Positions 1-7,382 of a stretch of 64,000 bases of DNA are shown here, in pieces. The position numbers were made by a program, and so were the translations under genes. Location of the stretch: positions 62,001-126,000 of the forward strand of contig NZ_JAHWGU010000011.1 in assembly GCF_020873875.1 (NCBI RefSeq), written 5' to 3'. The notes below the pieces were generated by a model. The model was given only the letters and a program-made list of their open reading frames with translations, made no database searches and was not told the origin of the DNA. Position 1 is the stretch's first letter; each line of letters opens with the position of its first letter. Source of the DNA: Actinoplanes sp. DH11. Its GTDB lineage: Bacteria > Actinomycetota > Actinomycetes > Mycobacteriales > Micromonosporaceae.

Positions 1-78
1 CGCGCGCGCCAGGAGTCGAACCCGGATCTGGACGACGACGAGGATGAGGCCGACGCGGCAGCGGTCAGCACACCGTGA
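1..78 (+). CDS. C-terminal end of an upstream gene, probably an RsbS-type STAS protein (partial)
   Basis: An open frame runs from the window edge to a TGA at 76-78 and encodes 25 residues ending in a strongly acidic tail (DLDDDEDEADAAAVSTP). The stop overlaps the GTG of the next gene as GTGA, so the two are translationally coupled. No domain is visible in this fragment. In stressosome operons rsbS, which encodes a STAS scaffold protein, normally lies directly before rsbT, so RsbS is the likely identity. That is inferred from gene order only. Confidence 0.5.
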   Translation, partial: RARQESNPDLDDDEDEADAAAVSTP

Positions 79-479
79 GCGGCGAGAGCCAGCGACTTCC
101 GGTCTCGACCGACCAGGACGTCGTACGGGTCCGGCAGCTGGTGCGTACGCTCTCGGTCGCGGTGAAGCTCTCGCTGGTGGACCAGACGAAACTGGTCACG
201 GCGGCGAGTGAGCTGGCACGGAACACGCTTGTCTACGGCGGCGGCGGCGAGGTCGTGGTGGCCCGCGTGCAGAACGAGCGCCGGGCCGGCATCCGCATCG
301 TCTTCGCCGACCAGGGCCCCGGCATCGCCGACCTGGAGCTGGCGCTGACCGACGGCTACACGACCGGCGGCGGGCTCGGGCTGGGACTCAGTGGCGCACG
401 TCGCCTGGTCGACGAGTTCGAGATCGACACCGAACCGGGTAAGGGTACGACCATCACCGTTACCAAGTGGTGCCGATGA
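75..479 (+). CDS. rsbT: RsbT-like serine/threonine kinase (anti-sigma regulatory factor)
   Basis: This is a 134-residue GHKL-fold kinase of the RsbT type. RsbT phosphorylates the STAS proteins RsbR and RsbS of the stressosome and, once released, activates a PP2C phosphatase that starts the partner-switching cascade to an alternative sigma factor. The N-box (SELARNTLVYGGGG, with the conserved Glu and Asn), the G1 box (DQGPGIAD) and the glycine-rich G2 lid (GGGLGLGLSG) are all present, so it should bind ATP. Length is normal for RsbT. The GTG start at 75 overlaps the previous stop, and the gene overlaps the next by four bases (ATGA), making it the second gene of a five-gene overlapping operon. 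Confidence 0.88.
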   Translation: MSGESQRLPVSTDQDVVRVRQLVRTLSVAVKLSLVDQTKLVTAASELARNTLVYGGGGEVVVARVQNERRAGIRIVFADQGPGIADLELALTDGYTTGGGLGLGLSGARRLVDEFEIDTEPGKGTTITVTKWCR

Positions 480-1507
480 GCGGAGGCACGGTGGCATCGC
501 TACCCGAAGGACTTCTCGACGGTGGGGTCTGGTTCCGGGTGGAGGAGGCCGTGACCGCCGCCGCTGTGCGCCGCGCCGCCGAGCGCCTCGCCGCCGACCT
601 GGGGATGCCGGAGCGCCGGATCGCCGAGCTGTCGATCGTCGCCGCCGAGGCCGCCGGGAACCTGGTGAAACACGCCGACCAGGGCGTCGTCCTGATCCGC
701 CCGGTGCGCACCCCCGAGCAGGGCGGTGTGGAGATCGTGGCGATCGACAGCGGGCCCGGCATCGCCGACGTCGAGCACGCCATCGGCGACGGGCACTCCA
801 CCGCGGGCACCCTGGGCATCGGGCTCGGCGCGATCCTGCGCCAGGCCGGCCGCTGGGACCTGCACTCGGTGCCGGGCCGGGGGACCGTGCTGGCCGTGCA
901 GGTGTGGCCGGAGAAGACGCCCGAGCCGTCCTGGGCCTCCGGGCTGACCCGGCCGCTGGGCGGGGAGACGGTCTGCGGCGACGCGTACGCGGTCCGGCAG
1001 GCGGGTGATCGCCGGCAGGTGCTGGTCTGCGACGGGCTGGGGCACGGCGGTCTCGCGGCCGCCGCTTCGAACGAGGCGGTCCGGGTGTTCCTGAAGGGGC
1101 CGGTCACCGCGCCGGCCGCGACGGTGGAGGTGCTGCACCGGGCTCTGGGGCACACCCGGGGTGCCGCGCTCGCGGTCGCCGAGATGGACGTCGAGGCCGG
1201 CGTGGTCCGGTACGCCGGGCTGGGCAACATCGCCGGGACGGTGCTGCTGCCGGACGGCACCCGGCGCGGCATGATCTCGATGCCCGGCATCGCCGGTCAT
1301 CAGCGCCGGCAGGTCCGCGAGTACGACTATCCGTTCCCGGCCGGCTCGGTGCTGCTGATGCACACCGACGGCGTGGTGGACCGGTGGACCGCGGCCGACT
1401 ACCCGGGCCTGCTGCGGCGTTCGCCCGCGGTGATCGCCGCTACCGTGCTGCGGGACGCCGGCACCCGCCGGGACGACGCCGGAGTGCTGGTGGCCCGGCC
1501 GTCATGA
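476..1507 (+). CDS. Fusion of an RsbT-like HATPase with an RsbX/SpoIIE-type PP2C phosphatase
   Basis: The 343-residue protein has two parts. The first ~135 residues repeat the RsbT fold, with N-box AAEAAGNLVKHA, G1 box DSGPGIADVE and lid GTLGIGLG. The remainder is a PP2C-like phosphatase with CGDAY, VCDGLGHGG, HTDGVVDRW and a terminal RRDDAG, which hold the metal-binding aspartates. RsbX dephosphorylates RsbR and RsbS and resets the stressosome, so a kinase and its opposing phosphatase may be joined in one chain. I chose the ATG at 476 because it makes a four-base ATGA overlap with rsbT; GTG codons at 467 and 470 are in frame but fit coupling less well. It overlaps the next gene by ATGA at 1504. 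Confidence 0.82.
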   Translation: MSGGTVASLPEGLLDGGVWFRVEEAVTAAAVRRAAERLAADLGMPERRIAELSIVAAEAAGNLVKHADQGVVLIRPVRTPEQGGVEIVAIDSGPGIADVEHAIGDGHSTAGTLGIGLGAILRQAGRWDLHSVPGRGTVLAVQVWPEKTPEPSWASGLTRPLGGETVCGDAYAVRQAGDRRQVLVCDGLGHGGLAAAASNEAVRVFLKGPVTAPAATVEVLHRALGHTRGAALAVAEMDVEAGVVRYAGLGNIAGTVLLPDGTRRGMISMPGIAGHQRRQVREYDYPFPAGSVLLMHTDGVVDRWTAADYPGLLRRSPAVIAATVLRDAGTRRDDAGVLVARPS

Positions 1508-2847
1508 CCGAGACGCCGCTGATGAGCATGCGCCTGCGTGTCGAACAGGACATCTTCGTGGTGCGGCAGCTCGGGCGGGAAGTGGCCCGTGCCGTCGGCC
1601 TGGAGGCACAGGACCAGACCCGGTTCGCCACGGCTATCAGTGAGGTGGGCCGGGTCCTGCTCGCCGCCGGCCCGGACGCGGAGGTGGCGTTCGCGGTCCG
1701 GCCGTACGGGGTACCTACGCTGCATGTGGTGATGACGCATCCGGCCGTCGGCGAGGCGGCCCGGGTGTCCCGGCAGGTGCAGCAGGTCGGCCGGTTGGTC
1801 GAGACGATGGAGGTCGAGAATGGCGACGACAGCACGGTGGTACGGATGTCCCGGCGCCTCCCGCCGGGCGTACCGGGGCTGACCCCGGCTCGCATGGAGG
1901 AGATCCGTGCCGGACTCGCCCAGCATGTGCCGGGCAGCCCCCTGGACGAGCTGGCGGTGCAGAACCAGCAGCTCATCGCGGCGCTGGACGAGGTACGTGC
2001 CCAGCGTGACGACCTGGCGCGCCTCAACGCCGAGCTGGAGGAGACCAACCGCGGCGTGATGGCCCTCTACCACCAGCTCTCCGAGGAGCTGGAGGAGACG
2101 AACCGCGGTGTCGTGGCGCTCTACGCCGAGCTGGACGAGAAGTCGGTGCAGCTGCGGGCGGCGAGTGAGGCGAAGAGCCGGTTCCTGGCCAACGTGAGCC
2201 ACGAGCTGCGGGCGCCGGTCACCGCGATCATCGGGCTGGGCCGGCTGCTCACCGACTCCGCGTCGGATGCGCTCACCGGGGAGCAGAACCGTCAGGTGGA
2301 GTTGATCCGTAGCTCGGCGAGCGACCTGCTCACGCTGGTGAACGGCCTGCTGGACCTGGCCAAGGCGGAGGCCGGCCGGATCGAGGCGAACTGGACCCAG
2401 GTGGACCTCAAGGCGATGTTCGGGCAGCTCCGCGGCACGTTGCGGCCGCTCGCCACCCGCCCCGAGGTGGACTTCGTGGTGGACGAGCCGGTGGTGCCGG
2501 TGCTGCGCTCCGACGAGGTGCTGCTCGCCCAGGTGCTGCGCAACCTGCTGATCAACGCGCTGAAGTTCACCGAGGCCGGTTCGGTGCGGCTGAGCTCGCT
2601 CCTGATCGACGGCGACATCGAGTTCATCGTCTCGGACACCGGCACCGGCATCCCCCCGGAGCTGCACGAACGAATTTTCGAGGAGTTCTACCAGGTGCCC
2701 GGCAACAAGCCGGTGAGCGGCAAGGGCACCGGCCTCGGCCTGCCCTACGCCCGGCGGCTGGCCGGCATCCTCGGTGGCGGGCTGCGCGTCGACTCGACGC
2801 CCGGCGAGGGCAGCGCCTTCACCCTTCGGCTCCCGGCCACGACATGA
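1504..2847 (+). CDS. Sensor histidine kinase with a degenerate RsbT-like N-terminal domain
   Basis: This 447-residue cytoplasmic kinase has no membrane segment. Residues ~8-125 resemble the two RsbT modules encoded just upstream, but the N-box Asn is lost (SEVGRVLLAAG replaces SELARNTLVYG), so this domain probably does not bind ATP. A coiled coil follows at ~145-215 with a tandem repeat (LEETNRGVMALYHQL then LEETNRGVVALYAEL). The HisKA domain has its H-box at NVSHELRAPVTA, and the HATPase has LLINALKFTE, DTGTGIPPE and GKGTGLGLPYARR. ATGA overlaps occur at both ends, so it is co-translated with the RsbT-PP2C fusion and with the receiver-PP2C protein, its likely phosphotransfer partner. Confidence 0.85.
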   Translation: MTETPLMSMRLRVEQDIFVVRQLGREVARAVGLEAQDQTRFATAISEVGRVLLAAGPDAEVAFAVRPYGVPTLHVVMTHPAVGEAARVSRQVQQVGRLVETMEVENGDDSTVVRMSRRLPPGVPGLTPARMEEIRAGLAQHVPGSPLDELAVQNQQLIAALDEVRAQRDDLARLNAELEETNRGVMALYHQLSEELEETNRGVVALYAELDEKSVQLRAASEAKSRFLANVSHELRAPVTAIIGLGRLLTDSASDALTGEQNRQVELIRSSASDLLTLVNGLLDLAKAEAGRIEANWTQVDLKAMFGQLRGTLRPLATRPEVDFVVDEPVVPVLRSDEVLLAQVLRNLLINALKFTEAGSVRLSSLLIDGDIEFIVSDTGTGIPPELHERIFEEFYQVPGNKPVSGKGTGLGLPYARRLAGILGGGLRVDSTPGEGSAFTLRLPATT

Positions 2848-4412
2848 CCGACTTCCCGCGTGGCAGCGCGGTGCAGCCGAAGGTGCCGGCGACCGTGCTG
2901 GTCGTCGACGACAGCGCCACGAAGCGATACCTGCTGGTGAGCTGGCTGACCCGGGCCGGCTTCACGGTGATCGAGGCGGAGACCGGCGGCGAGGCGCTGA
3001 CCAAGCTGCTGGAGGTGGACGCCGACCTGGTGGTCCTGGACGTGAAGCTGCCGGACATGAGTGGCTTCGAGGTCTGCGAGCGGATCAAGACCGATCAGCG
3101 GTACGGGGTCCTGCCGGTGATCCATGTGTCGGCACACGCCGTGGACGTGAACGACCGTACCCAGGGACTGAACCGGGGCGCGGACGCCTACCTGGTCGAG
3201 CCGATCGAGCCGGACGAGCTGATCGCGACGGCGCAGGCCGTGCTCCGCTACTACCGTGCGCGGCGGCGGGCCGAGCTGCTGGCCGAGCGGATGGTCCGGC
3301 TCGCCGAGACCACCCTGGCGATCAACTCCGCACCCACCCTGCCGGCCCTGCTCGCCGCGGCGGCCGAGGGCGCGTTCCACATCTTCGGCGGGCCGGTCGT
3401 GGTGGTGGCGGAGAACTCCGAGGGGGAGAGCCTGGCCGCGGTGGGCCGGCCGGCGACGGTCCGCCCCTGGAGCGTTCCGGAGGACGGCGTCGCGGCCGGC
3501 TCGCTGGTGCGCACCGACGAACCGGCCGGCTGGGACGTCGCCGAGTGGCCGCCGGGCGACACGGTCGCGGTGGCCGTGGCCCGGTTGCGCGCCGACCGGC
3601 CGCCGGTCTACGTGGCCGCGCCGGGCAGTTCGCAGAACCCCGGGTTCCCGGTGCTCCGGCAGCTCTCGCAGGCGGTCGCGGCGGCGGTGGAGGCGCAGCG
3701 GTCGTTCGACGAGGAGCATCGGATCGCGGTCACCCTGCAGCGCAGTCTGCTCCAGTCGGAGCTGCCCCGGGTGCCCGGCGTGGAGCTGGCTGTGCGTTAC
3801 GAGCCGGCCGGCGCGCAGACCGAGGTGGGCGGCGACTTCTACGAGCTGACGGTGCTCGGCGGCGAGCTGCTGGTGGCGATCGGTGATGTGGCCGGGCACT
3901 CGTTGCACGCGGCCACGGTGATGGCCGAGGTGCGGCATGCCGTTCGCGCGTACGCGGTGGAGGGTCATCCGCCGGGCGCGGTGCTGGAGCTGGTCAACAG
4001 GTTCATGCGGACCGTGTTGCCGCACGACTCGGCGACCCTCTGCCTGCTCACCCTGGACCCGGTGACCGGCCGGATCCGGATGGCCAGCGCCGGCCACCTG
4101 CCGCCGCTGATGCACGTCGACGGCGAGACGAGTTTCGTGTCGCTGCGGGGGGCGCTGCTCGGCATCGCCGCGCCGCGCCGGGCGGAGCTGGAACTGACCC
4201 TGCCGCCGGGCGGCACGCTGGTGCTCTACACCGACGGTCTGATCGAGCGGCGCGACGCGGACATCGATGTGGGCCTGACGGCTCTCGCGGCGACCGCGAG
4301 TGAGGTCGAGCAGGATCTCGACGCCTTCTGTTCGCGCCTGGTGAACCGCCTTGCGGGCACCGGTCAGCAGGCTGACGACATAGCAGTGGTGGCGCTGCGG
4401 CGCAGCGCCTGA
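2844..4412 (+). CDS. Response regulator fused to a PP2C (SpoIIE/RsbU-type) phosphatase
   Basis: The 522-residue protein starts with a receiver domain (~16-135; acidic pair D22/D23, phospho-acceptor D66 in VLDVKLPDMSG). A GAF-like linker follows (~150-290), then a PP2C phosphatase (~300-520) with GGDFYEL, GDVAGHS, SAGHLPPL, YTDGLIERR and QQADDIAV. RsbU-type phosphatases dephosphorylate a STAS anti-anti-sigma factor. Here activity should depend on phosphorylation by the kinase encoded immediately upstream (ATGA overlap). The invariant receiver lysine before the last proline is replaced by Glu (YLVEPIEP), a variant that may alter switching. It is the last gene of the operon, with 27 bp before the next promoter. 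Confidence 0.88.
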   Translation: MTDFPRGSAVQPKVPATVLVVDDSATKRYLLVSWLTRAGFTVIEAETGGEALTKLLEVDADLVVLDVKLPDMSGFEVCERIKTDQRYGVLPVIHVSAHAVDVNDRTQGLNRGADAYLVEPIEPDELIATAQAVLRYYRARRRAELLAERMVRLAETTLAINSAPTLPALLAAAAEGAFHIFGGPVVVVAENSEGESLAAVGRPATVRPWSVPEDGVAAGSLVRTDEPAGWDVAEWPPGDTVAVAVARLRADRPPVYVAAPGSSQNPGFPVLRQLSQAVAAAVEAQRSFDEEHRIAVTLQRSLLQSELPRVPGVELAVRYEPAGAQTEVGGDFYELTVLGGELLVAIGDVAGHSLHAATVMAEVRHAVRAYAVEGHPPGAVLELVNRFMRTVLPHDSATLCLLTLDPVTGRIRMASAGHLPPLMHVDGETSFVSLRGALLGIAAPRRAELELTLPPGGTLVLYTDGLIERRDADIDVGLTALAATASEVEQDLDAFCSRLVNRLAGTGQQADDIAVVALRRSA

Positions 4413-4439
4413 TTTCCGGTTCGTCCTTCCGTGGCGGGC

Positions 4440-4477
4440 TTGACGGCTGCTATTCACTGAGTGAATAGTACGGCACA
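4440..4477 (+). promoter_or_regulatory. Leaderless promoter with a 19-bp palindromic operator for the PadR operon
   Basis: A perfect palindrome CTATTCACT-G-AGTGAATAG occupies 4450-4468. A -35-like TTGACG lies at 4440-4445 and a -10-like AATAGT at 4464-4469, inside the right half of the palindrome. The expected transcription start then falls on the A of the PadR start codon (4477), which has no Shine-Dalgarno sequence, so a leaderless transcript is likely. The arrangement suits autorepression by the PadR protein encoded directly downstream. The palindrome is read directly; promoter and operator roles are inferred. Confidence 0.6.
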
Positions 4478-5013
4478 TGTCCACCGCACATGTCCTCCTC
4501 GGCTTGCTCGCCGGCGGCGCGCGCCACGGCTACGACCTCAAGCGGGCGCACGACGAGCGCCTGCCGCAGGCGAAGCCCCTGGCGTACGGGCAGGTGTACG
4601 CGACCCTGGCCCGCCTGGAACGGGACGGTTTCGTGGCGCAGTCGGGCCAGGAACAGGACGGCGGACCGGAGCGGACCTCCTACACGCTCACCGACCTGGG
4701 CCGGGCGCGACTCAAGGACTGGCTGACCGAGGTGGAGCCGCCGGCGCCCTACGTCACCAGCACCCTGTTCAGCAAGGTCGTCGTCGCGTTGCTGACCACC
4801 GACGCCGACCGGGCACGGACATACCTGACCCGGCAACGAGCCGCACACATGACCCGGATGCGCGAGCTCACCGTCTCCAAGTCCACGCCCGGCGCGACGG
4901 TGGGCGACGTGGTCGCCGCCGACTACGCGATCGGGCACCTCGACGCCGACCTGCGCTGGTTGCAGACGACCCTGTCCCGCGTCGCGGAGCTGCAGAAGGA
5001 AGTGACCTCATGA
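4477..5013 (+). CDS. PadR-family transcriptional regulator
   Basis: This 178-residue protein has the PadR winged-helix domain at residues ~3-75 (start STAHVLLGLLA, then HGYDLKRAHDE, YGQVYATLARLERDGFV and the wing YTLTDLGRARLKDW). A C-terminal helical dimerisation domain (~85-175) follows. PadR proteins are usually ligand-responsive repressors of neighbouring transporter or detoxification genes. It is the first gene of an operon with the ABC exporter genes that follow (ATGA overlap at 5010). A 19-bp palindrome covers its own promoter, so it probably represses itself and the transporter. The inducer cannot be read from the sequence. Confidence 0.88.
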   Translation: MSTAHVLLGLLAGGARHGYDLKRAHDERLPQAKPLAYGQVYATLARLERDGFVAQSGQEQDGGPERTSYTLTDLGRARLKDWLTEVEPPAPYVTSTLFSKVVVALLTTDADRARTYLTRQRAAHMTRMRELTVSKSTPGATVGDVVAADYAIGHLDADLRWLQTTLSRVAELQKEVTS

Positions 5014-5696
5014 GCACACCGCTGCTGATCGCCACTGGAGTGCACAAGAGCTACGGGAACACACCCGCCCTGCGCGGCGTCGACCTCGCCGTCGCGGCGG
5101 GCGAGATCGTCGCGGTGACCGGGCCGAGCGGCTGCGGCAAGTCCACGCTGCTGCACTGCCTCGCCGGGATCCTCCGTGCCGACCAGGGTGAGATCCGGTA
5201 CCGCGATCAGGACATCGGGCTTTTCTCCGAGGCCGCCCGGTCCCGCCTGCGCCGCAGCGACTTCGGCGTGCTGTTCCAGTTCGGGCAGCTCGTGCCGGAG
5301 CTGACGGCGGCCGAGAACGTCGCCCTCCCGTTGCTTCTCGCCGGTTCGGGGCGGCGAGAGGCGCGGGAGGCGGCGCTCGGCTGGCTCGACCGGTTCGGCG
5401 TGGCCGATCTGGCCGACAAGCGCCCCGGCGCGATGTCCGGTGGTCAGCAGCAGCGCTGCGCGGCCGCCCGCGCCTTCGTCACCGAACCGCAGGTGATCTT
5501 CGCGGACGAGCCGACCGGAGCGCTCGACCAGCTCAGCGGCGAGCAGGTGATGGGCGCGCTGGTGCAGGTGGTGCGCGATCGGGGCACGGCCGTCGTGCTG
5601 GTCACCCACGAGGCACCCATCGCGGCGTACGCGGACCGCGAGGTCACGCTCCGGGACGGCGCCGTGGACCCGACCGGGCTCGGGGTGACGCCGTGA
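5010..5696 (+). CDS. ABC transporter ATP-binding protein (MacB/LolD-like)
   Basis: A 228-residue ATPase with every motif of the family: Walker A GPSGCGKST, Q-loop FQFGQL, signature MSGGQQQR, Walker B VIFADEP and H-loop VTHE. It resembles the LolD/MacB/FtsE group that energises FtsX-like permeases rather than importers. The ATG at 5010 gives an ATGA overlap with padR, and the stop overlaps the GTG of the permease gene at 5693. All three genes should be co-transcribed under PadR control. The substrate is unknown; antimicrobial peptides, lipids or drugs are typical for PadR-linked exporters. Confidence 0.9.
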   Translation: MSTPLLIATGVHKSYGNTPALRGVDLAVAAGEIVAVTGPSGCGKSTLLHCLAGILRADQGEIRYRDQDIGLFSEAARSRLRRSDFGVLFQFGQLVPELTAAENVALPLLLAGSGRREAREAALGWLDRFGVADLADKRPGAMSGGQQQRCAAARAFVTEPQVIFADEPTGALDQLSGEQVMGALVQVVRDRGTAVVLVTHEAPIAAYADREVTLRDGAVDPTGLGVTP

Positions 5697-7240
5697 GGTT
5701 CTCCACCCTGGTCCTGCTGAGCCTCGCCGGCAACCGCACCGACCGGCTGCGGACCGTGCTGACCGCCGGCAGTGCCGCGCTCGCCGCCCTGGCCCTGCTC
5801 GCCGCGGCCACCGTCGCGTCGATAAGTGGCGGCGCGTGGATCGACACACCGGGCCCGACCGGCGAGCGGATCATGTCGCCCGGCACCGCGCAGTACGCGA
5901 GTCCGCTGCTCGCCGAGGCCGGGCTCCGACCCGGAGTGATCTTCGCGCTGGTCATGCTGGCCCTGCCGGTGCTCGCCCTGGCCGGGCAGTGCATCCGGCT
6001 CGGCGCACCGGCCCGGGACCGGCGGCTCGCCGCGCTCCGGCTGGGCGGGGCCACCCCCGGGCAGGCCGTGCTCATCGCCGGCGCGGAGACGGCGGCCGCC
6101 AGCCTGCTCGGCTCGGTGCTCGGGCTCGGTGTCTTCCTGGCAGTGCGCGAGACTCTCGACCTCCGCAGTGCCGACGGCCGCCTGTGGCTGCCCGTCGACC
6201 AGCTGCCCGGCCCGGTGCTCACGGCCGGCGCGCTGCTGCTGGTGCCGCTGGTGGCCGGCGCGATCGGCGTGCTCCTGATGCGCCGCGTGCTTGTCACGCC
6301 GCTCGGTGTGGTGCGTCGGGCCCGGGAGGACGGTCCGGGTCCGTGGCCGGGTGTGCTGATCGCGGTGGGGCTCGTCGCCTTCGCCGCCCCGGGCCTGCTG
6401 CCGGTCGGGTGGGAACAGCCGGACTGGCTGACACCGGTCTCGATGGGCTGCGCGGTGCTGCTCGTGACCGTCGGCGTGGTGCTCGGTGTCGGCTGGATCT
6501 CGTACACGGCGGGCCGGCTGTTGCGCCGTTACGGCCGTGGGCCGGCGACCCTGCTGGCCGGTGGGCGGCTGATGGCCGACCCGTGGAACGGCAGCCGGAC
6601 CCTGGGCGCGCTTCTCGGTGCGATCGTCTTCGGTGCCGGGACGCTGGGGTTCCGGGCGCATCTGGCGACCGATTTCGAGGCGTCCCGGCGCTACGAGGAC
6701 CTGGTCGCCGGCACCGACTTCGCCGGAATCGGCTACGGCACCGCGAGCGACCAGGAGTTCTACTTCGGCGCGATCCGGCTCGTCATGATCGCCGTGTCGA
6801 TCGCGGTGGCGGTGGCGGCGGCCGGGGTGCTCGTCGCGTTCGTCGAAGGGATCGTGGCGCGGCGCCGGGCCTACGCGGCGCTCACCGCGACGGGTGTGCC
6901 ACGCCGGACGTTGAGCGCGGTGCTGCTCTGGCACACGTTCGTGCCGCTGGTGCCGGCCGTGCTGCTGGCCCTCGGGACCGGCGCCGCCCTGTTCCGGCTG
7001 ACCGGCACCGAGGTCCGGCTCGGCGGACCCTACGAGCAGTGCGTCGGGCCGGCTCCCGACCCGGCGGCCTGTGTCACGGAGACGATCGTCGCGCCGCTGC
7101 TGGTCATGTCGATCCCGATCCCGTTCGCACAGCTCGCGCTGCTCGGCGGCGGTGCGCTGCTGGCCATGCTGCTGGTGGTCGGCGTGGGTGCGGCGGTGCT
7201 GCGGTCCAGCACCGATCTGGAGGAGCTCCGGGTCGGCTGA
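5693..7240 (+). CDS. FtsX-like ABC transporter permease
   Basis: A 515-residue membrane protein with about ten hydrophobic segments. It starts with a short cytoplasmic stretch and a first helix (AALAALALLAAATVASI). Two FtsX/MacB_PCD-like blocks of three or four helices follow, and a last helix lies near the C-terminus (LLGGGALLAMLLVVGVG). This is the long two-block form, so one polypeptide may supply both halves of the channel. A predicted extracytoplasmic loop (~430-460) has two cysteines (EQCVGPAPDPAACV) that could form a disulfide. The GTG at 5693 overlaps the ATPase stop (GTGA). Two hairpins follow the gene at 7296-7368. Confidence 0.85.
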   Translation: MRFSTLVLLSLAGNRTDRLRTVLTAGSAALAALALLAAATVASISGGAWIDTPGPTGERIMSPGTAQYASPLLAEAGLRPGVIFALVMLALPVLALAGQCIRLGAPARDRRLAALRLGGATPGQAVLIAGAETAAASLLGSVLGLGVFLAVRETLDLRSADGRLWLPVDQLPGPVLTAGALLLVPLVAGAIGVLLMRRVLVTPLGVVRRAREDGPGPWPGVLIAVGLVAFAAPGLLPVGWEQPDWLTPVSMGCAVLLVTVGVVLGVGWISYTAGRLLRRYGRGPATLLAGGRLMADPWNGSRTLGALLGAIVFGAGTLGFRAHLATDFEASRRYEDLVAGTDFAGIGYGTASDQEFYFGAIRLVMIAVSIAVAVAAAGVLVAFVEGIVARRRAYAALTATGVPRRTLSAVLLWHTFVPLVPAVLLALGTGAALFRLTGTEVRLGGPYEQCVGPAPDPAACVTETIVAPLLVMSIPIPFAQLALLGGGALLAMLLVVGVGAAVLRSSTDLEELRVG

Positions 7241-7295
7241 GGCCTTTGCCCTGCGGTGCGGCGGGTGCGCGTAGGTTGACGGGCCGCTCAGCCCG

Positions 7296-7320
7296 GCCCG
7301 CATCCGGGCCGGATGCGGGC
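7296..7320. terminator. Inverted repeat between convergent genes
   Basis: Perfect 10-bp arms GCCCGCATCC and GGATGCGGGC are separated by GGGCC. The element lies 55 bp after the permease stop and is the first of two hairpins in the 142-bp gap before the convergent peptidase gene. It is a probable terminator, although no U-tract follows. Confidence 0.55.
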
Positions 7321-7335
7321 GCGACGGCCCGGTGG

Positions 7336-7368
7336 AGGCACCCGGGTCGCTTGGTGGCCCGGGTGCCT
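7336..7368. terminator. Second, stronger hairpin between convergent genes
   Basis: Arms AGGCACCCGGG (7336-7346) and CCCGGGTGCCT (7358-7368) are perfect over 11 bp with an 11-nt loop. It ends 15 bp before the stop of the convergent peptidase gene and could terminate transcription in both directions. Confidence 0.6.
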
Positions 7369-7382
7369 TCTCGTCATCCGTA

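Noticed and set aside
5444..7303. Minus-strand frame of about 620 codons across the ABC permease
   Set aside because: The plus strand holds a coherent multi-helix permease with coupled starts; the minus-strand product is Gln/Arg/His-rich shadow sequence.
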